DNA from: Thalassospira profundimaris WP0211
Lineage (GTDB): Bacteria > Pseudomonadota > Alphaproteobacteria > Rhodospirillales > Thalassospiraceae
Direction: 5' to 3'
Length of the DNA stretch: 64,000 bases
Assembly: GCF_000300275.1 (NCBI RefSeq)
Contig: NZ_AMRN01000001.1
Location: forward strand, 62,001 to 126,000
Under the pieces are notes generated by a model. It was not told the DNA's origin and did not search any database. It saw only the letters and a program-made list of their open reading frames with translations. The translations under genes were made by a program, and so were the position numbers. Position 1 is the first letter of the stretch. Every line of letters starts with the position of its first letter. Positions 57,391 through 64,000 of this stretch are shown piece after piece.

Positions 57391-57813
57391 GCGATGTCGT
57401 CTGGCGTCTCAATAATTCGGCACCACAATGCCGATTTTTAGGGGCACGTCGCGGAAATCAAGATGGTGGTCCGGCAATTCACACAAGATTCGGCAATTTC
57501 ACTGAAATGTTGGAATCAGCTGCGACGATCACAGGGAAACTCTCGAATTTCCATTCCAGCAAAAAATCCGGAAAATCACTGCCGCGCCCCTATTCCCATG
57601 CGAGTCGATCAAACCCGGAAGACCGCCAAATTCGACCAGCGCCGGGTGGAAGACTGCGGCCTGGGCGCAACCCCGGCTCAAACTCTTTGCACTGAAATAT
57701 CTTATACTGATATATAGATACCGCCTCTCCTAAAGTTCGCTTCCGGTGACGTCGAAATTGCCAAACTTTCTCTCGTTAAGATCTTTTTCCCTGACCGAAG
57801 TTATTCTATTCCG
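57391..57813 (+). other. Intergenic region with a possible promoter
   Basis: 423 bases between divergent genes. Near its right end TTGCAC (57687) and TATATA (57711) are 18 bases apart, a fair sigma-70-like promoter for the downstream gene. The rest shows no convincing gene; short open frames here have no ribosome binding site or recognisable product. Confidence 0.4.
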
Positions 57814-58797
57814 ATGACAGTCCGGATCGGAGCAATTCGAGGCGTATTATCCTCTGTGATCAACCGGTTCACAGCCATCAAAGATGTTACCCGACGATTG
57901 CCTTGCCTGATGATCGTCACTGCGTGCCTGTTTGGTAGCATCCCCGCCCATGCGCAGTCGGCATCCACCAATGATCCACGCGTCGTGCGCATCCCCATGG
58001 ATACAACATCGGAATTTTGCCGCGGCGAGATCACCTGGGAAGCACACCGGGAATATCACATCGATCTGCTGCGATTGGCCCTGAGACTGAGCGGGCACAA
58101 CGCCACCCTTGTGCCGGTATGCATGGATTACCCGACCGAAGACCGGCGCATTCCCATGCTCGAAGCTGCCGACCAGTTCGACACGGTTTTCTTTGGCACC
58201 AATGCAGAGCGCGAAGAAAGGCTGCTTGCGGTCTATATCCCGATTTATCTTGGCACCACCGGTTTGCGGCTGTTCATGCTGCATAAAGACCTCAAAGAAC
58301 CGTTCAGTCAGATTAAGACGATCGACGATCTCAGGAAACTTTCCATTGGTCAGGGACTTGGATGGCCAGACAACGAGATTTTGACCGATAACGGCTTTGA
58401 CGTCGTAAGCGGACGTTACAGAACGCTTCATCGTATGCTCGACGCAAGGCGATTTGATCTTTATCCGCGTGCCTATTGGCAGATTGTCGGCGAATGGAAC
58501 TGGATGAAGTGGGAAGCACCCGGCATCGAAATTGCCGAAAAAACAGCACTTTATTACCCGCAGCCGATCTATTTCTTTGTCAGCCAAAAAAATCCGGACC
58601 TACGCGACATCATCGAAACCGGTCTTAAGCGCGCCTTTTCAAACGGCATGATGCTGAATCTTTTGAAAACCCACCGCGATACGGCACCGTCATTCTCACA
58701 GATTGATCTGCACGATCTGAAAGTCATGCGGATCGAGAATAAACACCTGTCAGACCGATCGCGCAAAGCAATGGCTCAATACAGTCTGTTTGACTAG
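57814..58797 (+). CDS. Periplasmic solute-binding-like protein
   Basis: 327 residues with a signal peptide whose hydrophobic core is LMIVTACLFGSIPAHA, cleaved before QS. The n-region is unusually long (about 30 residues), and no Shine-Dalgarno precedes the ATG, so the true start may be a later GTG. The mature part resembles type II periplasmic binding folds: a VVRIPMD strand, a central DTVFFGTNAEREERLL region, LSIGQGLGWPDNEIL, and RRFDLYPRAYWQ. No permease or ATPase gene is adjacent, so it may be an orphan binding protein or part of a signalling system. Ligand unknown. Confidence 0.78.
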   Translation: MTVRIGAIRGVLSSVINRFTAIKDVTRRLPCLMIVTACLFGSIPAHAQSASTNDPRVVRIPMDTTSEFCRGEITWEAHREYHIDLLRLALRLSGHNATLVPVCMDYPTEDRRIPMLEAADQFDTVFFGTNAEREERLLAVYIPIYLGTTGLRLFMLHKDLKEPFSQIKTIDDLRKLSIGQGLGWPDNEILTDNGFDVVSGRYRTLHRMLDARRFDLYPRAYWQIVGEWNWMKWEAPGIEIAEKTALYYPQPIYFFVSQKNPDLRDIIETGLKRAFSNGMMLNLLKTHRDTAPSFSQIDLHDLKVMRIENKHLSDRSRKAMAQYSLFD

Positions 58798-58860
58798 CGC
58801 CGGATGAAAACAGCAGACCGGAATGGCACTCGGCCATCCCGATCCGCAGTTGATTTGCCG

Positions 58861-60087
58861 TTACTCGGCGGCAATCGCCATCTGATCGCCATCTAGTGCG
58901 TTTGACAGATCGGCCAGAATATCATCGATGCTTTCAAGCCCGGCCGACAGACGGATCAGACCATCGGTGATCTGATATTCGGCGCGTTCTTCGGCGGTGT
59001 AGGTCGAATGGGTCATCGATGCCGGATGCTGGATCAGGGTTTCGGCATCGCCAAGGCTGACCGCACGGGTGATCATATTCAGGCCGTTCATCAGTTTACG
59101 GCCTTCCTCGATCCCGCCCTTAAGCTCGAACGCGATCATGCCGCCAAACCGGTCCATCTGTTTTTTCGCCAGTTTGTGATGCGGGTCGCTTTCAAGCCCC
59201 GGGTAAAAGACCTTCTCGACTTTCGGATGTTTATCCAGGAAATCCGCGATCTTTTCGGCATTGTCGCAATGGCGCTCCATGCGAAGCTCAAGCGTTTTAA
59301 GACCACGCATCACAAGGTTGGCATCCTGCGCGGAAAGCACCGCACCGGTCATATCCTTAAGCCCGACCAGACGCACCTGCGTCATGTCTTCAAGTGTTCC
59401 GATCACCGCACCGGCCATCAGATCGCCATGGCCACCCAGATATTTGGTCGCGGAATGCACAACGATATCGGCACCGAGTTCAATCGGACGCTGCAGATAC
59501 GGCGTGCAATAGGTGTTGTCGACAACGACCTTGGCACCATGCTTGTGTGCGATGTCGGAAATGGCTTCGATATCGACCAGACGCATGTTCGGGTTGGCCG
59601 GTGTTTCGAAATAGACAATCTTGGTCTTGTCCGAGATCGCCTTTTCCAGCTCTGCCGGATCGGTCAGATCGACATGGGTGTGCTTAATGCCGAATTTTTC
59701 CAGACCGTGGCGGAAATAGGCAAATGTGCAGCCATACAGCGTGCGATCGACAATGATCTCGTCGCCAGGCGCAATAAAGGTCCAGAAGACGGATGTAATC
59801 GCGCCCATGCCCGATGCGGTCGCAACGGCGGCTTCACCGCCCTCAAGCACCGCAAGGCGCTTTTCCAAAAGATCCAGTGTCGGGTTGGCAATACGGGAAT
59901 AGATAAAGCCCTGCTCGTCGCCAGCAAAGAACCGCCCGCCCTGCTCGGCTGTTTCGAACGCAAAGGTCGAAGACATGTAAACCGGCTGATTCAGCGCGCC
60001 ATTGTGGCTTTGCGGATCGTAACCGTGATGGATCGCACGGGTGGCAAAGCCGGTTTTGGCGCTGTTGTGTTTGTCATGGGCAGACAT
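58861..60087 (-). CDS. Methionine gamma-lyase (PLP-dependent)
   Basis: 408 residues from the ATG at 60087, where AAGGAG lies seven bases upstream; an in-frame ATG at 60132 is rejected. It splits methionine into methanethiol, 2-oxobutyrate and ammonia. PLP-family features are Tyr63 and Arg65 in YSRIANPT, and the PLP lysine Lys215 in [11 protein letters not shown]. The active-site Cys120 in [12 protein letters not shown] is the residue that separates methionine gamma-lyases from cystathionine gamma-synthases and lyases (family knowledge). O-acetylhomoserine sulfhydrylase is a less likely alternative. The gene is divergent from a TyrR-like regulator, with a consensus TyrR box in between. Confidence 0.9.
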   Translation of the reverse strand: MSAHDKHNSAKTGFATRAIHHGYDPQSHNGALNQPVYMSSTFAFETAEQGGRFFAGDEQGFIYSRIANPTLDLLEKRLAVLEGGEAAVATASGMGAITSVFWTFIAPGDEIIVDRTLYGCTFAYFRHGLEKFGIKHTHVDLTDPAELEKAISDKTKIVYFETPANPNMRLVDIEAISDIAHKHGAKVVVDNTYCTPYLQRPIELGADIVVHSATKYLGGHGDLMAGAVIGTLEDMTQVRLVGLKDMTGAVLSAQDANLVMRGLKTLELRMERHCDNAEKIADFLDKHPKVEKVFYPGLESDPHHKLAKKQMDRFGGMIAFELKGGIEEGRKLMNGLNMITRAVSLGDAETLIQHPASMTHSTYTAEERAEYQITDGLIRLSAGLESIDDILADLSNALDGDQMAIAAE

Positions 60088-60196
60088 CGGAAGGCTCCTT
60101 GAAATGCGTTTATTCTGCCCCGACAGTCGCAATCACCATGCCAGATTTATAAATCGCTTGTTTTCAAAGACTTACGGAAATCGTCGCTCTTTTGTG

Positions 60197-60214
60197 TGTA
60201 AATATTAGTTTACA
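60197..60214. promoter_or_regulatory. TyrR box, exact consensus
   Basis: TGTAAA-TATTAG-TTTACA matches the known TyrR-box form TGTAAA-N6-TTTACA exactly, and the dyad extends to eight bases per arm (TGTGTAAA...TTTACACA). It lies between the methionine gamma-lyase and TyrR-like genes, about 110 bases before the lyase start. Confidence 0.82.
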
Positions 60215-60272
60215 CAACGACGCTCATCATCATCTGAAAGCGCAAAGACGCTGGATTTCAGTCGCTTAAGAC

Positions 60273-60290
60273 TGTACATTTATCGATACA
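60273..60290. promoter_or_regulatory. Weak TyrR box (site 2)
   Basis: TGTACA-TTTATC-GATACA keeps the spacing and the outer bases of the TyrR box with substitutions in the inner ones. It is 23 bases before the regulator's ATG. Confidence 0.5.
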
Positions 60291-60291
60291 A

Positions 60292-60309
60292 TGTAAACTT
60301 ATCGGTACG
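60292..60309. promoter_or_regulatory. Weak TyrR box (site 3), over the regulator start
   Basis: TGTAAA-CTTATC-GGTACG has one perfect half-site. It is a near direct repeat of site 2, spaced 19 bases, and ends four bases before the ATG at 60313, where no Shine-Dalgarno is visible. This suggests self-repression. Confidence 0.45.
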
Positions 60310-60312
60310 GAT

Positions 60313-61947
60313 ATGCGGTTCGAAATTCGCGGTGAAAACAGGCTCGGCATTACGCGCGACGTCATCAATGTCCTGACCGATCAGGGCCTGGACATCCGCA
60401 CATTCGAAGTCACCACCCATCATATCTATGCCGATATCCCGGCCATCCGTCCGGAACGCTTCCCAGCACTTGCAAGCGCATTGAAGAAAATCCCCGGCAT
60501 TTTCGACATCACCGAAATCGACCGTCTACCCACCGAACGCCGCCGCGCACAGCTACATGCAACGCTTGCCGCCCTGGGTGATCCGGTGATCGCGGTTGAT
60601 GCCAATGGTTTGATTGCACAGGCTAACCCGGCGGCACAGGCAATTTCGGCCACCCCTGAAAAACCCCTGCGTGATCAGGATATATCGAGCATACTTGGCG
60701 AACCATCTATTGAAGATTTGCGCCAAGGTGGTTTTCGTTTGCCGGAACGCGAAGTGGTTTTGGGTGGCCAGACCTATCTTTTGCAGGTCGAACCGATCGG
60801 CCATGTTGATGATGGATCGGACGCCAGCGATGACGCGCCCTGGGGCGGGGTGATGGTCTTTCACCGTCCGGCACGGCTGGGTCGCGTGATCACAGCCCTT
60901 CAGGATCGCAGCCACACTGGCTTTGACGACATTATCGGCACCAGCCGGGCCATGCTGCGCGTTAAATCACAGGCTGAACGACTGGCCGCCATCGATGCCC
61001 CGATCCTGATCCTTGGCGAAACCTGCACCGGCAAAGAACTGTTTGCACGCGCCTGCCACCGCGCAAGTGCGCGCGCTGATCAGCCATTTCTGGCGCTAAA
61101 CTGTGCCGCCATGCCCGAAGGCCTGGCCGAAAGTGAACTGTTTGGCTATGCCGCCGGTGCCTTTACCAGTGCACGGCGGGGCGGCAAGCCTGGGCTTCTG
61201 GAGCTGGCCGATGGCGGCACCTTGTTTCTCGATGAAATCGGCGAACTGACCCCCTATTTGCAGGCAAAGCTTTTGCGCGTGCTGCAGGATGGTCGCTTCC
61301 GGCGTGTCGGCGGGACGGATGAAATCACCGTCGATGTCCGGGTTATCAGCGCGACCAACCGCGACCTCGAGGCGATGTCCCATGACGGCACGTTCCGCGA
61401 AGATCTTTATTTCCGCCTTAACGTACTGGGCATCACCCTGCCGCCCTTGCGCGACCGGGTTGAAGACATTGCCGATCTTGCCACCGTTTTCATCGACCGT
61501 ACCGCCCAGCAGACCGAACGAACACCACCGCGCCTTGCCCGCGATGGGCTTGAATGGCTTTGCCGCCACGACTGGCCGGGCAATGTGCGTGAACTTGAAA
61601 ACACCCTGTTTCGCGCCGTCGCACTCCTTGATGGCGATGTCCTTGGCGCACGTGACCTTGCCGATGCCGCCACCGGCACGGCCATAACACCCGAACGAGA
61701 CGCCCAACAGGCTCACGGCGCGCCGGACAGTGGCGAGGCTCCCCCCGCGGGCGAGAGTAAACAGGCCGATCTGATCGCCACCGCCTTGGCACAAAGTGAT
61801 TTCAATAGCGGCATGGAATTGCTTGAACGGGAAATGCTGACCCGCCTCTATCCGGATTATCCCAGCTCGCGCAAACTTGCCAAACGGCTTGGTGTTTCGC
61901 ACACCTCGATCGCCAACAAGCTGCGCAAATACGGCATTGGCACCTAA
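60313..61947 (+). CDS. TyrR/PhhR-like transcriptional regulator (ACT-PAS-AAA+-HTH)
   Basis: 544 residues in the TyrR layout: an ACT domain (1-75, FEIRGENRLGITRDVINVL), a PAS domain (about 83-190), an AAA+ domain (about 205-435) and a C-terminal helix-turn-helix (about 510-544, SSRKLAKRLGVSHTSIANKL). Walker A is GETCTGKE (235-242) and Walker B is TLFLDEIG. The sigma-54 contact loop reads GAFTSA instead of GAFTGA. TyrR of enteric bacteria also lacks this loop and works with sigma-70, so the same is likely here. It probably senses an aromatic or other amino acid and acts through the boxes at 60197-60309 on itself and on methionine gamma-lyase. Confidence 0.9.
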   Translation: MRFEIRGENRLGITRDVINVLTDQGLDIRTFEVTTHHIYADIPAIRPERFPALASALKKIPGIFDITEIDRLPTERRRAQLHATLAALGDPVIAVDANGLIAQANPAAQAISATPEKPLRDQDISSILGEPSIEDLRQGGFRLPEREVVLGGQTYLLQVEPIGHVDDGSDASDDAPWGGVMVFHRPARLGRVITALQDRSHTGFDDIIGTSRAMLRVKSQAERLAAIDAPILILGETCTGKELFARACHRASARADQPFLALNCAAMPEGLAESELFGYAAGAFTSARRGGKPGLLELADGGTLFLDEIGELTPYLQAKLLRVLQDGRFRRVGGTDEITVDVRVISATNRDLEAMSHDGTFREDLYFRLNVLGITLPPLRDRVEDIADLATVFIDRTAQQTERTPPRLARDGLEWLCRHDWPGNVRELENTLFRAVALLDGDVLGARDLADAATGTAITPERDAQQAHGAPDSGEAPPAGESKQADLIATALAQSDFNSGMELLEREMLTRLYPDYPSSRKLAKRLGVSHTSIANKLRKYGIGT

Positions 61948-62051
61948 AAGCCACCCTCCCCACCACAGCATTTCTTGCCACTTACATTGCACTGCGGCAT
62001 GATCTTCCTAAATCAAAGGGCAGAAAGCCCATTTCACAGGGAGAAGACAAA

Positions 62052-62834
62052 ATGCTGACAGGTAAACGCGCACTCGTCACCGGCTCGACCAGCGGTATCG
62101 GCCTCGCCATGGCAAAGGCCCTTGCGGGGGCTGGTGCTGATGTGATGCTCAATGGCTTTGGCGACGCCGATGAAATAGAGGCGACCCGCAAAGCTCTTGA
62201 AACCGAACATGGCGTCACTGCGCACTATAACGGTGCCGACCTGTCCAAACCCGATCAGATCGAAGCGATGATGAAAGACGCCGAAGCCAAATTTGGCGGC
62301 GTCGACATCCTGATCAACAATGCCGGCATTCAATACACCGCCAATGTCGAAGACTTCCCGCCGGAAAAGTGGGACGCGGTGATTGCGATCAACCTGTCAT
62401 CGGTCTTCCACACCACCCGCCTTGCCGTACCTTATATGCGCAAGAAAAACTGGGGCCGCATCATCAACACCGCCTCGGCCCACGGCCTTGTCGCCTCGGT
62501 CCAGAAGGCCGCCTATGTTGCCGCCAAACATGGCGTGATCGGATTGACCAAGGTGACAGCCCTTGAAACGGCTGAAACCGGCATCACGGCCAATGCCATT
62601 TGCCCGGGCTGGGTGCGCACCGAACTGGTCGAACGCCAGATCGAGGCACGTGCCAAGGAAAACAATATCTCGGTTGAAGAATCCGCAACCCGACTTGTCT
62701 CGGACAAACACCCGTCCAAACAGTTCGTCAGCCCCGAACAGATCGGCCAGACCGCCCTGTTCCTGTGCTCGGACGCGGCATCACAAATGACCGGCACGCA
62801 CCTTTCCGTCGATGGCGGCTGGACCGCGCAGTAA
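62052..62834 (+). CDS. bdhA: D-3-hydroxybutyrate dehydrogenase
   Basis: 260 residues of the short-chain dehydrogenase family. The NAD-binding motif is TGSTSGIG near the start, with NNAG at about 89-92. The catalytic Ser142, Tyr155 and Lys159 are in TASAHGL and YVAAKHG. The loop with CPGWVRTELVERQ and the segment ESATRLVSDKHPSKQFV are typical of 3-hydroxybutyrate dehydrogenases, which turn 3-hydroxybutyrate (for example from polyhydroxybutyrate) into acetoacetate. GGGAGAAG lies about eight bases before the ATG, and a terminator follows, so it is a single-gene unit. Confidence 0.93.
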   Translation: MLTGKRALVTGSTSGIGLAMAKALAGAGADVMLNGFGDADEIEATRKALETEHGVTAHYNGADLSKPDQIEAMMKDAEAKFGGVDILINNAGIQYTANVEDFPPEKWDAVIAINLSSVFHTTRLAVPYMRKKNWGRIINTASAHGLVASVQKAAYVAAKHGVIGLTKVTALETAETGITANAICPGWVRTELVERQIEARAKENNISVEESATRLVSDKHPSKQFVSPEQIGQTALFLCSDAASQMTGTHLSVDGGWTAQ

Positions 62835-62856
62835 CGCAAACGCATCCCAGAACATC

Positions 62857-62889
62857 AAAGCCCCGCTGGCACAGGCTGCGGGGCTTTTT
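62857..62889 (+). terminator. Rho-independent terminator after bdhA
   Basis: AAAGCCCCGC pairs with GCGGGGCTTT around an 11-base loop and ends in a T run, 23 bases after the stop. Confidence 0.92.
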
Positions 62890-62911
62890 GTTTGCGCCGG
62901 ATGACCGCGAC

Positions 62912-63094
62912 CTAGCTCAGATCACAGTCACATGCCGGACGCTTGGCATTGGCGATGCAATCAGACTTCTTCGAATAGCCCTGCGTCGATGCACCAACAA
63001 TCTCGCCATTCTTGGCCGTACGCCGCCAACGCCAGCCGTCCTTTGCTTCATAGACTTCCCAAAGATCGCCGTTCGACCCTGTGCACTGTGACAT
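62912..63094 (-). CDS. Small DUF1508/YegP-like protein
   Basis: 60 residues. The segment GWRWRRTAKNGEIVGASTQGYSKKSDC matches the YegP/DUF1508 repeat pattern, in which a W-R-W strand is followed by NGEI(V/I)xxSxGYxxKxxC; single-repeat versions of this size are common. GAGGTGAGAA directly before the ATG provides the ribosome binding site. Four Cys residues, with a CDC near the end, could pair or bind metal. There is no signal peptide. The biochemical role of the family is not known. It ends 23 bases after the bdhA terminator, on the opposite strand. Confidence 0.78.
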   Translation of the reverse strand: MSQCTGSNGDLWEVYEAKDGWRWRRTAKNGEIVGASTQGYSKKSDCIANAKRPACDCDLS

Positions 63095-63200
63095 TTCTCA
63101 CCTCATCAAATCCTGAAAACTTTTGCGGCCATATATGACGCACTTGATCAGCATTTGTGATTGAGAAAGACCAGATATTTAGGCCTCGGTAGAAGCCCTT

Positions 63201-64000
63201 CTACTCATAGGCTTCTATGATCATTTTAATCAGCTTTTCTATTTCATTGATGTCTTTATCAAAGGGAACACTGCCACATGTGGTCCCGTTGACACTTACC
63301 GGCGATAAGCTTTGTTGGCCGGTTGGCTTCTGCTCATAGACGGCAAACTGATTGATCAGGTTGGTCTTGGGTGTTTTAAGTGCGTAGTTTGGCGGTCCAT
63401 ATTTTCCGTAGTTGCGATTATCCACCCAGTTATGAAACGCAAGCCCAATATCGGGAATGTATTTCCGGTGATCTGCCACCAGCACATCATCGACAAAATA
63501 CTGCACAGACTTACTTGTCCATTCGACACTGTACTGATGCCAATCGTAGATGCTGTATTTTTCGGGGCTAAGTGGTGTCAGGCAAAAATCCAAGCTCGAA
63601 CCGCCGCGCACAGTCATCATCCAAACGTTATTGTCAAATCCGGAGCTGGGTGGTTTTTTCTCTGTGGTGACCTCCATGAACCATGCGAATTGCATTACCA
63701 ATGGATTCATTGTGGTATTCCAATAGCCCCAACCTCTGCTGCCACCACCCGTGCCATCTGCACGAACATTTGCAACAATCCGGCTTGAGACCGCATCATT
63801 CGCCAGATAAATGTTGTTGAATCCGATGTCGCGATACCATTTCCAAAGGGCCTCTTTATCTGCGATCAATGCCAGATAGTTGTGCGCAATATTGGTTTTG
63901 GTTGTTGTGTTCCACGAGTCTTCGGCAAAAGGCCCCTGTTTCGCTACACCTTCAACCGGGCGGTAAGGATAGGGCAGATCACAATATTTCTTGATATTGG
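63201..64000 (-). CDS. GH16/laminin-G-like secreted glycan-binding or hydrolase protein (5' part outside window)
   Basis: The frame stays open through base 64000, so the N-terminus is missing; the TTG at 63869 is not a true start. About 266 residues are visible. The segment WHQYSVEWTSKSVQYFVDDVLV has the H-x-Y-x-x-x-W-T...V-x-x-x-V-D-(D/G) pattern of concanavalin-A-like sandwich domains in GH16 glucanases and related lyases. NTTMNPLVMQFAWFMEV and GLAFHNWVDNR are consistent with such a fold. The catalytic E-x-D-x-x-E of GH16 is not in the part I can read, so the enzyme class is uncertain. The base composition is more AT-rich than the rest of the window. Confidence 0.6.
   Translation of the reverse strand, partial: NIKKYCDLPYPYRPVEGVAKQGPFAEDSWNTTTKTNIAHNYLALIADKEALWKWYRDIGFNNIYLANDAVSSRIVANVRADGTGGGSRGWGYWNTTMNPLVMQFAWFMEVTTEKKPPSSGFDNNVWMMTVRGGSSLDFCLTPLSPEKYSIYDWHQYSVEWTSKSVQYFVDDVLVADHRKYIPDIGLAFHNWVDNRNYGKYGPPNYALKTPKTNLINQFAVYEQKPTGQQSLSPVSVNGTTCGSVPFDKDINEIEKLIKMIIEAYE

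Noticed and set aside
57327-57717. Short plus-strand ORFs between the transketolase-like and binding-protein genes
   Set aside because: No ribosome binding site, no recognisable product, and one overlaps the start of the transketolase-like gene.
1-64000. tRNA or rRNA genes
   Set aside because: I found no cloverleaf with conserved T-loop (GGTTCGAATCC-like) sequence and no rRNA-like stretch in the gaps.

Overview
The window looks like chromosome from a marine-type alphaproteobacterium. The gene set and protein style suggest Rhodospirillales, Thalassospira-like; this is inference, because there is no rRNA or other marker gene here. Coding density is high and most genes belong to well-known families.

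Layout. 1-2201: two co-directional genes for unfamiliar proteins, the second with Ca-binding, EF-hand-like Asp/Gly loops. 2460-4744: an exported parvulin-type peptidyl-prolyl isomerase and ArgJ. 4827-7555: two paralogous pentapeptide-repeat proteins on the minus strand. 7910-13124: a four-gene signalling operon with two receiver-HDOD proteins, a receiver fused to a degenerate HD-GYP domain, and a soluble PAS histidine kinase. 13121-16580: YnfA, a Rhizobium-type asparaginase, an Lrp/AsnC regulator divergent from phenylalanine hydroxylase, and a single-domain receiver. 16862-22510: a cobalamin riboswitch leading into both methylmalonyl-CoA mutase subunits and their GTPase chaperone. 22569-23015: two short paralogous ORFs, 50 and 49 residues. 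23220-24218: DusC-like tRNA dihydrouridine synthase.

The dominant feature is 24305-46477, one uninterrupted minus-strand ORF of 7,390 residues. It is an RTX (GGxGxDxxx) protein of roughly 0.7 MDa. Upstream of it, on the same strand, are its likely type I exporter genes: an HlyD-family adaptor (46723-48030) and a PrtD-type ABC transporter with a long extra C-terminal tail (48030-50528). The RTX protein holds twelve copies of a module of about 75 residues that normally sits once at the C-terminus of such proteins, five copies of a second module, a Ser/Thr/Gly/Glu-rich stretch of about 490 residues, and one non-repetitive inserted domain. No outer-membrane TolC gene is in the window.

50948-57390: an M48 peptidase, an HNH-type protein, MarC, an AT-rich orphan, a decayed fragment of a transketolase/AceE-like gene, a CaCA antiporter, and the intact transketolase/AceE-like gene from which the fragment appears to derive. 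57814-64000: a periplasmic binding-like protein, methionine gamma-lyase divergent from a TyrR-like regulator with TyrR boxes between them, 3-hydroxybutyrate dehydrogenase, a small DUF1508-like protein, and the 3' part of a GH16/laminin-G-like gene that runs off the window.

Metabolically the region leans to amino-acid catabolism (Phe, Asn, Met) and propionyl-CoA disposal. Met breakdown by the gamma-lyase gives 2-oxobutyrate, a source of propionyl-CoA, which the B12-dependent mutase would finish.
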